DNA of 64,000 nt from Cryptomeria japonica (Eukaryota; Streptophyta; Pinopsida; Cupressales; Cupressaceae): contig NC_081415.1 in assembly GCF_030272615.1 (NCBI RefSeq), positions 367,394,667 to 367,458,666 on the forward strand, read 5' to 3'. Shown here in pieces: positions 13,594 through 25,456 of this stretch (position 1 is its first letter; every line of letters begins with the position of its first letter). A model generated the notes under the pieces. The model was not told the origin of the DNA, made no database searches, and saw only the letters and a list, made by a program, of their open reading frames with translations. The translations under genes were made by a program, and so were the position numbers.

Positions 13594-14306
13594 AAGTAAA
13601 AAATATTTTAATTTAATTTGTGTGTTGTTTGTGGAGATGAAAAATTACAAATGATCAAAACAATAAATTCAATAAACCCAATTCAAAATTGATCAAATCA
13701 CTCAATGAAGCATAAAATGAATGAAGGACATGATGAATAAACCAAATGATTATACCTTTATCCAAATACCTTTCTTAGCTCCATTGGTGTTGAATTTGTA
13801 GTCGATCGAATGTGGATTGCTCTACCATCACAATAGCATCAACATAGCACAATGATAAAAAGTTTGCATGAATACTCAATGATTGTAGATGGATCTAATG
13901 AGGTGAGAAAGAGTAGGTTCATAAGCATCATTTGATATTGATTAATGAATAGGATTAATTAGATAGATCAACATACACAATTAGTTGAGTCAACAAAAGA
14001 CCTAAATTTAGGGGATCAACAAATAGCCTAATTTAGAGAAGCATATGCATGAGGACAATTTGATGAAAGGACTAGAAGTGGGTGTTAGTGGAATTGAAGA
14101 AGGGAATGTGCATGATAGTTAAAAATAGAATTTAAATAAATAAATTATTTAATTATATATGCATGATAAAATAAAATAAAAATAATTCTTTTATTTCTTT
14201 TTAGAGGAAATGTGTTTAGGAAAATGGATTAAATAAAATTAAAATAATTTAATTTAAAAATGGATGAATAATTAGCCAATTAAACAATTAAAAATTATTA
14301 TCTAAT
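13594..14306 (-). mobile_element. element F 3' LTR, left part
   Basis: This AT-rich stretch is the left flank of element G. When G is removed it joins at CTAAT to 57927-58173, which ends with an LTR terminus (TGTAGACAC on the minus strand) and a PPT. It is therefore inferred to be the distal part of F's 3' LTR. The left boundary is approximate because no second F LTR is in the window. Confidence 0.45.
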
Positions 14307-14651
14307 TATAGCATCGTAAATTGTCACCGGGGCAATTTACACCTCATGTTTGTGCCCCTACTTTAGTGTGTCTGCCTCTCTTCTCCAATCTGGGTTCGTT
14401 CAATGCCTTAACTCCAATTTTGATGCCATATACACCTGCCAAATGACTCTTTGGAGGGGTGTCCTCCCTTTTGGGCTTAAATTTTGGTCCCTGTTTGAGG
14501 AGGACTAGGATGCTAGCACACCGATTTCCCTCAATGGGGCCCATTTTTCAAGTGGAGGATGGGACCTATCTCTCCAGTGGGAAAATAAATTGGTCACTCT
14601 ATATGACCATTGGAGGTTGGCCTAATCGGCAAATTGACCTAGGATCTCATA

Positions 14652-14659
14652 TATAAATA
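14652..14659 (+). promoter_or_regulatory. TATA box of the G 5' LTR
   Basis: TATAAATA is preserved at the same place in the 3' LTR (57140-57147), inside a well-conserved LTR block. Confidence 0.55.
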
Positions 14660-15283
14660 CATTAATCAATTCATTTCAAATATAATTCTCCATATCCAAG
14701 CAATCAAGAATTCAAGAATTCAAGCATTCATCTTCAAACAATTTCAAAGGTCTTCAAGGCTGCATGTTCTTCATTCAACCATTGTGGAGAAAATTGCATC
14801 ATTCAAATGCAAGCATGTGTGTGTGATTAGGGTTTTGTAATGTTCATGTCACTTCATACAACATATGTGATTACATTCAGGAAGCAAAGCATCATTATCG
14901 ATCAGTACAGATATGTGGTATATCTTACCATTATTTATTTTAGTATTTATAATATTTCATTCAAGGTTAATTCCTAAATTGAGGTTTGACTTAGGAAAAC
15001 CCCTATTACCAAAATATTTCTTTTTTCTAGTGTGTGCAAGAATAGGTACAGAGCTACGATCTTTAGAATCAATTTTAATTATAGTAACAAATAGATCGCC
15101 CTTTGGAGTGCAAAAAGTGCAAAGCACCAAAGAAACCACTATCCCAGTCCCGACAAATCAAGAGATCCTTCTAGGAATAGATCCGAATGTATTTGCATTC
15201 CTCAGATCCAAGTTTATGGCTCGATCCAATTATTGTAGCTCACTGCTTATGCGTTTTTACATCAATTCCAACACATTTACCCT

Positions 15284-16093
15284 TTTTAGGATTAATGATA
15301 GTCCTAAAGATACTGAGAGGGTGGGTGAATCAGTATCTAACTGGTTGACAAAATATTTAACCTTATTAATTATTTTTCATTCTAAAATAATGTACCGGTA
15401 AATAAGAATTAATGCAATAAACAGGAACAATAAAGACATCATAGAAAACACACCATAACACAAGATGTTTAACGAGTAAACTCAGTGTGGGAAAAACCTT
15501 GATGGGATTTGTGACCCAAAATATTCACTCACTGGCCAATGAATAAATATTACTTACAATGAGGGGCCTGCACATGCAAGAAGGCCAACTGCCTGGAGCT
15601 CCCTGCTCAATCTACAAAATAGAAGTCTCACTGACTTACAAAATGGATTATGAGAATCCAATATAATGCATTGCTTCAAATCAACATCAACTATGCCAGG
15701 TTTAGTACCGGTTTAAGCTCATACTATAACCATAAACCTTATACGAAATCTGCCTTATGCATTCACATATATGTTCCTTATTATTTGCTCATTCCTATTC
15801 TATCTCTACTCTATATCAAAATGATTTACAAGATCTCATACATATATGAGTTTATTACAATATGCCATATTGGCTTTACAAAATATAATTACAATTAAAT
15901 ACAATAAACAAAAGTTTATTCCTGTCGGTGGGGGTGTCGGTAGGCATTGTAGTTGCTGCCGGTGAAGTGTCTGCCAGTGTCGTTGCCTGCCAATGGTTTA
16001 CCATATGAATGCCACAAGGTTGCCTGAAGGTTTCCATTAGGTTTCCATCAATGACAACACCATCATTTCTCATTAGAGTGTAGAATGCCAACA
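15284..16093 (-). mobile_element. C 3' LTR
   Basis: Direct repeat of 21096-21904. On the minus strand it starts TGTTGGCATTC and ends in CCTAAAA, where the other copy has CCTAACA. The last bases therefore carry a mutation, but the TSD is intact. Confidence 0.88.
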
Positions 16094-16106
16094 ATCTCCT
16101 CCTTTG
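16094..16106 (-). promoter_or_regulatory. C polypurine tract
   Basis: AAAGGAGGAGAT on the minus strand lies directly before the 3' LTR start (TGTTGGCATT), in the expected position for plus-strand priming. Confidence 0.8.
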
Positions 16107-16297
16107 GCACTGATGGCAACACTCATGAGAAAAAACCAAAGACTGTTCCAAAAAAGTGAAGTCCAAAAAATTTACCAAAAAGATGTACTCCCCCTGAGCA
16201 GATGATCTCCTTTGATTAGCCTTTTATCTCTATCCATTACTCTCCCTTTGACATCAATGACAAAGGTTGTCAAAAATTGTCAGACGAGTGCAAAATT

Positions 16298-19200
16298 TCA
16301 CCTTAAGATTTGTAATCGGTTGGTTACAATCTGAAATATATCAGCCAAAACCAAATTTAAACTCTGCATGAATCTGTTGCTGTCATTCATGGTTGCCTCA
16401 CTTCGTTGGATCATACTGGTGAGATGATGCATACGTTCCTTCGGTGATATTTCTCCTTGAATTAATGCCTTAGAGATCTCATTTCTCAGATAGATAAGAG
16501 TATCCAACTTAGGATTAAGTTTATACTTAAGCTCTCTGGCATTTGCCTTGATCCTTGCTTTTTCCTTCTCAAATTTCTCCAACTTTTCTTCGAATCCTGC
16601 TATTTCTTGCTCAATAACTGATATAGGTTCAGATGAACCAATAATGTTATCAGCTATATCATCAATTTCTTTTTGTACTTTTCTTATTTCCTTTTCAATG
16701 TCCTTAGTCAACAGATGTGGCTTGCATGTTTCTCTGTACAGTTCCTTATACTCCAAAATTGTTGTATTTAGTGCCGGTAAAAGTGTGTTAATATGTTCAA
16801 TGCACTTCTTTATTGTCTCCTCAAAGAATTTTTCTTTTTCTTTTTCCATTTTCTCTTTGAATGTATCCTCATTTACTTTATCCACTGTTATTACATTTCC
16901 AACAATAAATTTAGACAATGTGTCTAACTGTCCTAAAGAATCCTTTACATGATCTACATTACATTTTGGTGCAATCATCTTAAGAATAGGTATTGCATCA
17001 TCAATTACCTTGTAGGCCAATGCATTACAGTCAGTTATCTTCTTAATTGAGTCCAGAATTACCTCTGTCACATTAGTAGGTCTGAATTTGGATGTCTGAC
17101 CAACTGCCTTTATTATTTCAGCACTTCCAACATTTGTTACCAATTGCTTGTATCAACCTCCAGTGGATCAGTCTGAGTTTGCATTTTAGTTAGCAATGGT
17201 TTGGGTTTCTCAGGGATTATCAGTTTTACTATCTCAATGTGTACCTGTTCCTCTATCGGTTTCTCTATTGGTTTCTCTGTTGGTTTCTCTGTGTTATCAG
17301 CTACCAGTATCTCTATCTCTATCTCTATAGGTTTCTCAGTGCCAGCATCTATACTACCAGTATTCATTCCACTGTCCAAAGGTTGCTCTATATGCTATGT
17401 TTGCTCTGGTTTTTTTAACCTCAACATTTTCTGTCGGTTGCTTAACAATGTTTCCACTGCCAACAATGTCATTTTGTACCTTTGTGTTGTCCTTGTCCAC
17501 AACAATGTTCACTTCCTGAGTATCAACATTCATGGTGAATAGAATTTCTGATTTAGGGTTAGTGTCATCATGTATTATGTCCACATTTTCAGTAGCTGGT
17601 GTATCATCAATATGTACCAGTGCAGTATCCAAGGGTGGTGGTAAGTTGTCCGTTGTTTTGATGTTTGGTATTCCACCAACTTTACCTTTCCCTTTGTCCT
17701 TGTCCTTCTGATATACTTTGAATGTTTTCTTAGGTCGGTTTAATTCTTCCTATTTTTCCTTTTCTACAAAAAAGATATCCCATCTATCAGTCATTTCCTC
17801 TGCAATTTCATTAACTCTACTAGCCATTAAGCTCACCTATCAGTGACCACTAGCAAAAACTGATATGTTAGCTTCACAAATTAATTCATCAATCTCCTCT
17901 TTAGAGTTAACTAGATGTACAACTAGAAGTTTTTCAACCTTAAGTTTCTTGTCCAACTCCATTACTGCAATCCTCTTTGCATCTAACCTTTTATATAGAT
18001 CATTTGGTAAGTCATCTACCACTTCAATTAACACTTTCTTATATATGTCTAGATGTAGAATAATACCATTTTCAACACTTTCCTTTTCTGAATCAGTGAA
18101 TTATCCAAAGGTGGTATAACCTGTTTCTGTTTCTTCTTGGGTGTTAACTTCTTTGTCGGTTGTCTTACCACTTGTTACTTCTTTCTCAGAGTTCTTGTTT
18201 TCTTCGGTGGAGGAGAGGGTACTGGTGAAGGTTTTCTCTTCCTATCAACTCTCTTAAATTCAACAGGTATCTCACTATCAGATGATGTGCCAATCGATGA
18301 AATGTGTGCCTCTGGTTGCAATCCTTTTAGTTCACTTTCCTTTATTCCAGTAAGGTTCATAACATTTTATTTTATTTCCTTTACCTATTTTGATGCATCT
18401 CTTATGTACTTTTCTCTTCTCTTTCTTTGTTTCATTGTTTGTACATCACTCTCAATTATTTCAGCACTACCAAAAACTTTTTCTGTTGGTTCTCTAAGTG
18501 CTTCTAATAGGGTTTTAGCATAAGTCTCAATAATATTCACATCAGCCTCATACCCCATTTCAGTTACCCATATAGTTCTAGGAAGAACTGCTTCCATCCA
18601 CATTTCATCTTTCTTAATCACAAAGCAGATTTCCTTATCATATTTATCTACTATACTCTGTGGTAGTCTCTCTCTGGTTTTCATTTTGGCTTGGAAAGCT
18701 TTGAAATATTCAGTTATATTGTTTTCCCTAGCAGTACCCATGCCGGTGAAGGCTTCTTGCAAATGTTTGCCTACCGGTATGTCATATCCAAAATCTTTCT
18801 GTCCAATACTGAGAATTTGTTTTGAGAAATACAACATAAGGCATACCAAAAGATTACCAAAATGAAATGTCCCTTTCTTTTCACCTTTTATCTTTTTCAA
18901 GTTATCTACTAGTTCATCCTTCAACCATTCAAACACATTTATTTTTGCATCATTATTTACCATATCATAAGCATTTTTAATGCAAAGACGAGAAACTGAG
19001 TTAAGTCGGTTTGCATGTGTAGTCTTGTAGCCTAAAATCATACTTATGAATCTCACATTGATATCCTTGATGTCATTTACTCTCAGAGATCTACTATGAG
19101 ATGTTACTCCAGTTAAGGTCATGACTGTGTTGTTAGGTACCTTCTTTATCTTGTTTGGTCTACTACCGGTTGAGGGTAAACCTGTCACTGCCCTAATTGC

Positions 19201-19605
19201 TTGTCGGGTGAATTTGCAAATTGAATCTAACCAAAAAAATTCTCCATGTGCCCTACTTAGGACAATTCTCACTACCTCCTCTAGAAATTTAGGGATGTTC
19301 AAGATTTCCACAAAACCTAAAGTCTCAATAACCTTGTGCTCAGGTTTGACATTACCATTTTCTTCACAAATTATAGTTTTAAACACCTTTAACACTTCCA
19401 CAGAACCTAATTCTTCAATATTGCAATGAATATAGATCCTAGGGTCTTCAGCATAAGCTACACCTTTAGGAATTTTTGAGAATGTGTCTATGGAATCATC
19501 TTGCTTAGCTATCTTGGGAATAATTTTGAAAACAGGCCTACGACGTTTTACAATTTCCACAATAGTATGGTTTGCAATAAATTTGGGAGCAGAAGAGGAA
19601 GCCAT
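16298..19605 (-). pseudogene. C accessory gene, large protein of unknown function
   Basis: It starts MASSSAPKF at 19605 and stays open for 406 codons to 18385, then continues through frameshifts and stops in segments at 18360-18175, 18034-17840, 17632-17137 and 17143-16298. The first 400 residues look globular (motifs FFWLDSICKFTRQAIRAVTG and TVMTLTGVTS, then EYFKAFQAKM and CFVIKKDEMWMEAVLPRT). A basic, proline-rich stretch follows (KRKPSPVPSPPPKKTRTLRKK, shown in part: PPPKKTRTLRKK), probably a nuclear localisation signal. Then comes an acidic region with KPIE repeats, and a C-terminal Glu/Lys coiled coil of about 280 residues. I do not recognise the family. It occupies the place where pol would be in a copia element. 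Similarity in layout to the gene at 610-4577 suggests a group of such accessory genes. Confidence 0.6.
17245..17335 (-). repeat. short tandem repeats encoding EKP[IT]-type repeats
   Basis: On the plus strand, GGTTTCTCTATTGGTTTCTCTGTT-like units of about 15 bp are followed by a TATCTC run (units shown are under 20 bases each: GGTTTCTCTATT, TATCTC). They encode repeated Glu-Lys-Pro and Ile-Glu pairs in the accessory protein. Confidence 0.6.
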
Positions 19606-19908
19606 TTGAAAAATACCTTAACTTGCCTGATAATGTTTGAGTGCTTGAAATAAATTGCTTCACTTCTTTGCCTTGAATGCCTTCACTCAGATTTCACGCT
19701 CTCTACTAGTTTGAATGTTCGGTGATTCAAAAATGAAGGAAAACCAATGATTTATAATGAAATTTCTTTCAACAACCGCAATAAATGCTCATCGGTTAAG
19801 TGAAACTTAACATATCTGCCGGTAAAGAAGAAATCTATCTTCTCACCATCAATCGAGGGTAATCTGCATGATGTTCAACTTGCTGTAATACCCCCAAAGA
19901 GTTACTTC

Positions 19909-21024
19909 TCAGTTGGATGAAGAATCTCCTATCGGTGGAGTAATACTCTGTTCTACCGGTGAAGGAATAATCTCATCAATATTCTGATCTGTCTTTCTAA
20001 TCCATTGTTTTGAAAATTCTTTCTTTACCTCATCAACCTTTTCTTTGCCTTTCAAACTGGTTCCTTTATTGTTTGTCGATGAAGTCTTGCTTCTACAAAA
20101 TTTTGCAATATGTCCAATTTTGTTACAAGCATAACAAGTCACATTATTCTTCTGAATAGCCTTTCCATATCCTATGCCGGTTTGTGTTCTGAATTGATTA
20201 GGTAAGTGCCCAAATCTTCCATAAACATAACATCTCACATTCATTCTGCAGTTTTCTGAATTATGACCAACTTTGTTGCATTTGGAACATTGACCGGTGG
20301 GTGCATTAATGTTCTAATTGTTTCTAGATCTACACTGATTTTCTTTATGACCAAACTTGTTACAGTTAAAGCATTTCCCATTAAATTTGTAAGCATTAGG
20401 TTGTCTTACCGGTTTACTAGTGATCATGATTGTTTGCATTACCGAAACTTTCACCAACTTCAAATCAAAGTCCATTAGGATCTCCATTAGGTTTCTGACT
20501 TTTCAGCATATCATCAAGTTCTTCTGAACTTTTCTTGAATTTCTCTTTGTGTTGATTTGTAGTAGCCAACTCATTTTCGAGAATTCCCATTTGTCTCATA
20601 AGTTCAATTTTTTCATGCTGCATATGAAGTAGATCTGTCTTTAACATATCATTTTCATGACTGAGTCTTAGAATTTCATTTCTAGTAACATTGAGTCTCC
20701 TAGTCAAGTCATCTTCATTCTTCTTCTTATCTTCAATGTCTTTACAAAATCTCATAGTCATATCTTGCATTTCATTCCTCATAGTCATGTTTTCTTGTCT
20801 CAATTTGTTCACAAGCTCATTAAGAATTTCCTTTTTATCATTATCATTCTGCATCTTCTCATGAAGTTCTTTTCTTTTATTTCTAGAAATAGTAAGATTC
20901 TCCTGAAGTCCTTGAATGAATTCCTATGCAGTCCTTAGATCATCTTCAAAAGTTTGATATTCTTCAACTTCTCTAAATCATACTCTACAAGAGCTCCTTC
21001 CAATTGCTTTCTTAAGTTCTCCAT
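19909..21024 (-). pseudogene. C gag-like gene with coiled coil and zinc knuckles
   Basis: The likely start is the ATG at 21024 (MENLRKQLEGAL), 57 bp inside the PBS. Frameshifts near 20960 and 20460 break the frame. The open segment 20854-20465 is a clear coiled coil (LNELVNKLRQEN, LRLSHENDMLKTDLLHMQHE). The segment 20244-19909 has one intact CCHC knuckle (CYACNKIGHIAKFC, C-x2-C-x4-H-x4-C) and a degenerate one before it (CYVYGRFGHLPNQF). A further Cys-rich stretch can be read at 20265-20400. The usual N-terminal copia gag domain (UBN2 type) is not visible, so this looks like only the nucleocapsid half. It should bind the element's RNA in the particle, by family knowledge. Confidence 0.65.
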
Positions 21025-21080
21025 CTATACCGGTGTCAAAATCTTCCTCAAGTTGTTAGGCTTTTGAAAAGAGAGGACGA

Positions 21081-21093
21081 GGCTCTGATACCA
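21081..21093 (-). promoter_or_regulatory. C primer binding site (initiator tRNA-Met type)
   Basis: TGGTATCAGAGCC on the minus strand, two bases after the end of the 5' LTR (CCTAACA). This sequence is the classic plant Ty1/copia PBS. Confidence 0.88.
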
Positions 21094-21095
21094 AT

Positions 21096-21904
21096 TGTTA
21101 GGATTAATGATAGTCTCAAAGATACTGAGAGGGGGGTGAATCAATAGCTAACCAGTTGATAGAATATTTAACCTTATTAAGTATTTTGCATTCCAAAACA
21201 GTGTACTGGTAAATAAGAATTAATGCAGTAAATAGGAACAATAAAGACATCATAGAAAACACACCATAATACAAGATGTTTAATGAGGAAACCCGATGTG
21301 GGAAAAACCTCGGTGGGATTTGTGACCCACAATATTCACTCACTGGCCAATGAATAAATATTACTTACAATGAGGGGCATGCACATGCAGGAAGGCCAAC
21401 TACCTAGAGCTCACTGCTCAATCTACAAAATAGAAGTCTCACTGACTTACAAAATGGATTATGAGAATCCAATATAATGTACTGCTTAAAATTAGCATCA
21501 ACTATGACAGGTTCAATGCCGGTTTAAGCTCATACTATAACCATAAACTTTATACAAAATCTGCCTTATGCATTCGCATATATCTTCCTTATTATTCACT
21601 CATTCCTATTCTATCTCTACTCTATATCAAAATGATTTAAAAGATCTCATACATATATAAGTCTATTACAATATGCCATGTCAGCTTTACAAAAGATAAT
21701 TACAATTAAATACAATAAACAAAAATTTATTCATGTCGGCTGGGGTGCTGGTATGCATTGTAGCCGCTGCCAGTGAAGTGTCTATCAGTGCTGGTGCCTA
21801 CCAGTGGTTTACTAGATGAATGCCACAAGGTTGCCTGAAGGTTGCCAGTAGGTTTCCATCAATGACAACACCATCATTTCTCATTAGAGTGTAGAATGCC
21901 AACA
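21096..21904 (-). mobile_element. C 5' LTR
   Basis: On the minus strand it begins TGTTGGCATTC at 21904 and ends CCTAACA at 21096. It is about 90-95% identical by eye to the copy at 15284-16093. Confidence 0.88.
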
Positions 21905-22113
21905 ACCCTAATTTTAGCATTTTCACAATTTAATTTAAAAGAGGGTATCAAATCCTAATCCAGTGAATCTAATATAAATTCTCAGCCCTATCCTTGTGGA
22001 TTTGAGGCTATATCTATTGGGTTCACCTCTCTTTAATGTATTGGTCCCTAAGTAAAAATCAATTGTTTTCATATATCTAATTATGGAAACCCCAATTTTT
22101 CACCAGCACATTT

Positions 22114-22129
22114 TGGTGAACCCAACACC
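22114..22129 (+). promoter_or_regulatory. G primer binding site
   Basis: TGGTGAACCCAACACC starts three bases after the LTR end CACCAGCACA. The first ten bases match the complement of a plant tRNA-Trp 3' end (TGGTGAACCC). The remainder has diverged. Confidence 0.6.
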
Positions 22130-22459
22130 TTACACCTTTAATTCTAATTTATGTTCTTGTATATGAGTGTTTATGTAATTTAAAATTCAATTTTACATTT
22201 ACAAGCTCAGTTTCCATTTGAATTAAAAAAATTTAGAGGTTAAATTCAAAAACACCCTAATTTTTAAATCTAAAATTGAGCTTGTGGATTGTCTAATTTG
22301 GATCAATTATTTTCAGATCTGATTGAAGAACTTTCAAATTATCAATTTTGCATTCATAGATCATATTTTAATCAAATCCCTAATTTATTTTGGTTAAATT
22401 GCTTTGTGGGTTGCATAATTTTTCCAATGAATTTTCAGATCTGATTTTGAACATTAATA

Positions 22460-23088
22460 ATGGCATTTAATAGATCTTATTTATTTTTTATTTCACATAT
22501 TATTAATTTTCTTTTCACTTACATTTATCATAATCATGTATTGGATAATATCTTCTTTCATTTCACATTGCTTCTTTTCATTCATAGCACTTTGGCATAT
22601 TGTATTTTTAGAATTTCTAGATCACTCCCTTTTAATCAATTAGATCACAAAGCTTTCATTTATAGTTCATTTTGTGTCATGGTGATACTTTTAGGGAAAT
22701 TAATTTCATATACATATCACTTAAAATCTTTTGTAGATCCTAATCCTATAGATGTTAGTGGAAACCTAATACTTGTACCTCTCCTAGTGTATCTAATGTG
22801 AACGCAGAAACAACTAATACTCCTATTAATGATCTCTCTAATGGAGAGAAACATGGCACCATATTATTCTCATACACATACCCTAGTGCAAGGGGGGCAA
22901 GATCAAAATATTGGTGTTTCTATTTCTCCAGATCTTCCTTACCGCTTAAAGAGAGATTAATCACAAAAGACATACCATTATATGCAAGAAAGGACATCAA
23001 AAACATGAAAAATGCAACCCCTAAAGGGAATAGTGACACTTTAGATAGGGAGAAAGAAAGGGATAAGATTTGTGCCCCCCAAGTATAG
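22460..23088 (+). other. open frames in the G leader or gag start, unrecognised
   Basis: Two overlapping plus-strand frames (22460-22801 and 22798-23088). The first is hydrophobic, AT-driven and probably not a gene. The second is polar (NAETTNTPINDLSNGEKHG) and sits where a gag N-terminus would be expected after the PBS. No domain recognised. Confidence 0.25.
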
Positions 23089-23209
23089 AGGCAAGAATGA
23101 ACCATGTTGCTGCCCCAAGATGTTTGATATTGAAAAAGAATCACCTCTTATAACAAAGAGCCCCCAATTAAGTTAACTACTAGTGTCATAGGGTGAGGAG
23201 AAACATGGA

Positions 23210-24139
23210 GGGTGAGTAGAGTGGTAAGGCACTACTTTCTCACTGAGAAAGAGAGCAATATCAATTGAAAGATCTATACAAGCCCTATCAAATTGTTCTT
23301 GAACAAATTCCTTAAATTCTTTACACTTTCGAAGAGAATGAGAACCACCATGATGATAAATACAATGTTCACTACCTTGTTTTTTCTTATTGCTAAACTT
23401 TAAAAATAAAAAAACAACATTCTTATTATACTTTTATTTTCAAAAGATTCTAGTTGCTAATATCTCTTGATCATCAATAGGATTAGGCCTTGTCTCTTGT
23501 TAGAAGAATTATTATCATCTAGGAAAAGGATTGTTAGATGAATTATTATCATATGTGATTTTAACTATGCCTCTATCAATGAGTCCTTGCATGCCATTTT
23601 GAAAATTAGGACAATCATTTGTATTGTGATCATTGGCTAGGTAATATGAGTAGAAAGGAGTTTTTGAGTAAGAGGCACTTTTAGATGAATGATAGGTTTT
23701 TTGTCTTGTAAGATGATCTTTGAAGTATTGAATCCTAAGGATATCATCCATAGGAGAATCATGATAATGTCCTAGGCCTTTTTTGCTAGCTTGCATAGGA
23801 TGTTTTATAAGGATTCTAATCCCTTGTTCATATTTTCCAAGTCCTTGTCCTCTAAAACATTATTTTGATACTATGTTAAAGACACTCCTATAAGAATTTA
23901 TTGATTGAGAAGGAGGAGGCAGGAACATTATAATGGATTTCCTTGAAATTTGTATTGTAATTTTTTTTAGAAGGAACAAAGGGACAATTATATGAAGAAG
24001 GAATATCTTGTGGAGGAATATTTTCCTTTCTATCATCATGCATATCCTCTTTGGTAGATTGGGAAAGAAGATCCTTATCATCCAAGGCCTCATTTTTTGT
24101 TAATGTTATGTTGGGAGATATATCATGAATGAAATACAT
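23210..24139 (-). pseudogene. gag-like remnant with zinc-knuckle-like motifs, antisense to G
   Basis: Minus-strand segments 24139-23888 and 23796-23515 belong together. The second carries YYLANDHNTNDCPNFQNGMQ followed by LIDRGIVKI, which matches the degenerate zinc-binding signature at the end of Tat-type Gag (C-x2-H...GH-x-T-x2-C..LK..IQ.LID.G.I). Further on, 23390-23220 has CIYHHGGSHSLRKC with a similar spacing. G itself reads on the plus strand, so this is either an inverted piece of G or a fragment of another element. Stops and frameshifts are present. Confidence 0.5.
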
Positions 24140-25451
24140 AATATCATCCTCTCTATAAACATTTTGATTATTAAGATAGGTTCTAGGAGAAGAATATGTG
24201 ATCTTTCATCCTAGTTCTCTCTCTTTCTCCCTTTTGAGATTACCTCTTTTTTAGAGTTGCATTTAACATATATAAATGTCTTTTCTTGCTTTGGATATTT
24301 ATTCATGTGAGTAAATTGTGCATTTTCTAATGTTTAATATCTCCTTAGAGGTTGTGTAATTCTTCTCATTTTCCCTATTCTTGGGGGGCAATGGTCTTTC
24401 TCTCTTATCCTTTCTAAGGACCCACTTTTCCTTTGTTGAGTGGTGTTTTCTTATGATTTGATATTATTCCTTGTGTGAAGTTGTTGTTTGCTTAAGGATT
24501 CTTTATTATGCAAGAGGTGTATGTCCTTGGCCACAACCTCTTTTACACTTGGTAATGTATATCTATTATAAACAAATCCATCACTTTGGGTCAAAAGTGA
24601 GTCATCCTTCATCAAGAATCTCTTTCACCTAGCAATAGGGAGAAGGTAGGAATTCTTGTTCTCTATCCCTTATTTTGGTAGAAGATGCTATATTTGTTCA
24701 AAAAATCCACTTGGAGGTAGACATCTTCTAAGAAAAGATCTCTTCTCCTCCAAGGATCCTCCTTACACTTGTTGCAAGATATCTATTTTTCAACTATCTT
24801 ATAGTTTCTTATAAGAGTATTCCCTCTTTAGCTAGGATTTATGAACATTGTTTCCTAAAGGATATCTCCTTGGTGTTGAAGGTGGGTATCCTTGTTTCGA
24901 GCTTCCTTAAGACATCAACATAGGGCTATGTTGATATTTTAAGGAGGGGGGCAGGGGGGGCATACATATTGCTCTCTTCATACCATATTGTATCATATAT
25001 TTGCATGTCTTAAATGGTGTGTTCAAACTTAGAAATAGAGAAAAAAAACTCTTGTATGAGATGCTTCATGCCCTAAACTAGACATAGCATTTGATATATG
25101 CCTTAAACAGGGTGCACATCACCAAAACTAGAGAAAACAAACTCTTATATGAGATGTTTTTGAAACCAAACATTTGCCCCTTGACATTTTCATTTGCATT
25201 TGCATTATATGTTTTAAACAGGTTGAAGTACACTTGAAACTAAAGGAAACAAACTTCTATATGGGGTGCTATACAATTGAAATAAGACATCACTTGCACA
25301 CACAAATGAGGATGAGTGGAACTAGCAAAACACAACTAAACTATTCCTACTTTCCTCCCAACATGGATCACCTAGAAAAACACATCTAGAATGTGTATCC
25401 ATGTCCTCTTTCATCATTAGTCTCATGGATCACATAAGAAAAATACATCTA
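24140..25451. other. G interior, non-coding or too decayed to read
   Basis: No convincing frame. Before the A insertion site a stretch is imperfectly duplicated: AAACACATCTAGAATGTGTATCCATG near 25377 is echoed by AAATACATCTACCATG just before 25457, continuing in TATCCATGC after element A (56351). This confirms the empty-site sequence around A. Confidence 0.4.
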
Positions 25452-25456
25452 CCATG

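Larger units (their letters stand above)
15284..21904 (-). mobile_element. element C: non-autonomous copia-type LTR retrotransposon
   Basis: LTRs of 810 bp (15284-16093) and 809 bp (21096-21904) bound a 5.0-kb interior. The TSD ACCCT is exact (15279-15283 and 21905-21909). On the minus strand the order is 5' LTR, PBS TGGTATCAGAGCC (initiator-tRNA-Met type, usual for plant Ty1/copia), gag with zinc knuckles, a long accessory gene, PPT AAAGGAGGAGAT, 3' LTR. No protease, integrase or reverse transcriptase motif is visible, so mobilisation would have needed a partner element. It inserted into the 5' LTR of G. Confidence 0.88.
14307..22110 (+). mobile_element. G 5' LTR, interrupted by element C
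   Basis: Two pieces (14307-15283 and 21910-22110, about 1.18 kb together) align along their length to the 3' LTR at 56796-57921. Shared blocks include the CTCATATATAAATACATTAA promoter region and the GTATTGGTCCCTAAGTAAAAA block near the end. The copy ends in CACCAGCACA, followed by the PBS. Confidence 0.8.

Noticed and set aside
14457-14656. Small open frames in the G 5' LTR
   Set aside because: They lie in LTR sequence and are not preserved in the 3' LTR copy.
16548-16952. Plus-strand Ser/Phe-rich frame
   Set aside because: Antisense shadow of the Glu/Lys coiled coil of the C accessory protein.
22460-22801. Hydrophobic plus-strand frame as a membrane protein
   Set aside because: Composition follows AT-rich DNA (Phe, Ile, Leu, Tyr), with no homologous support.
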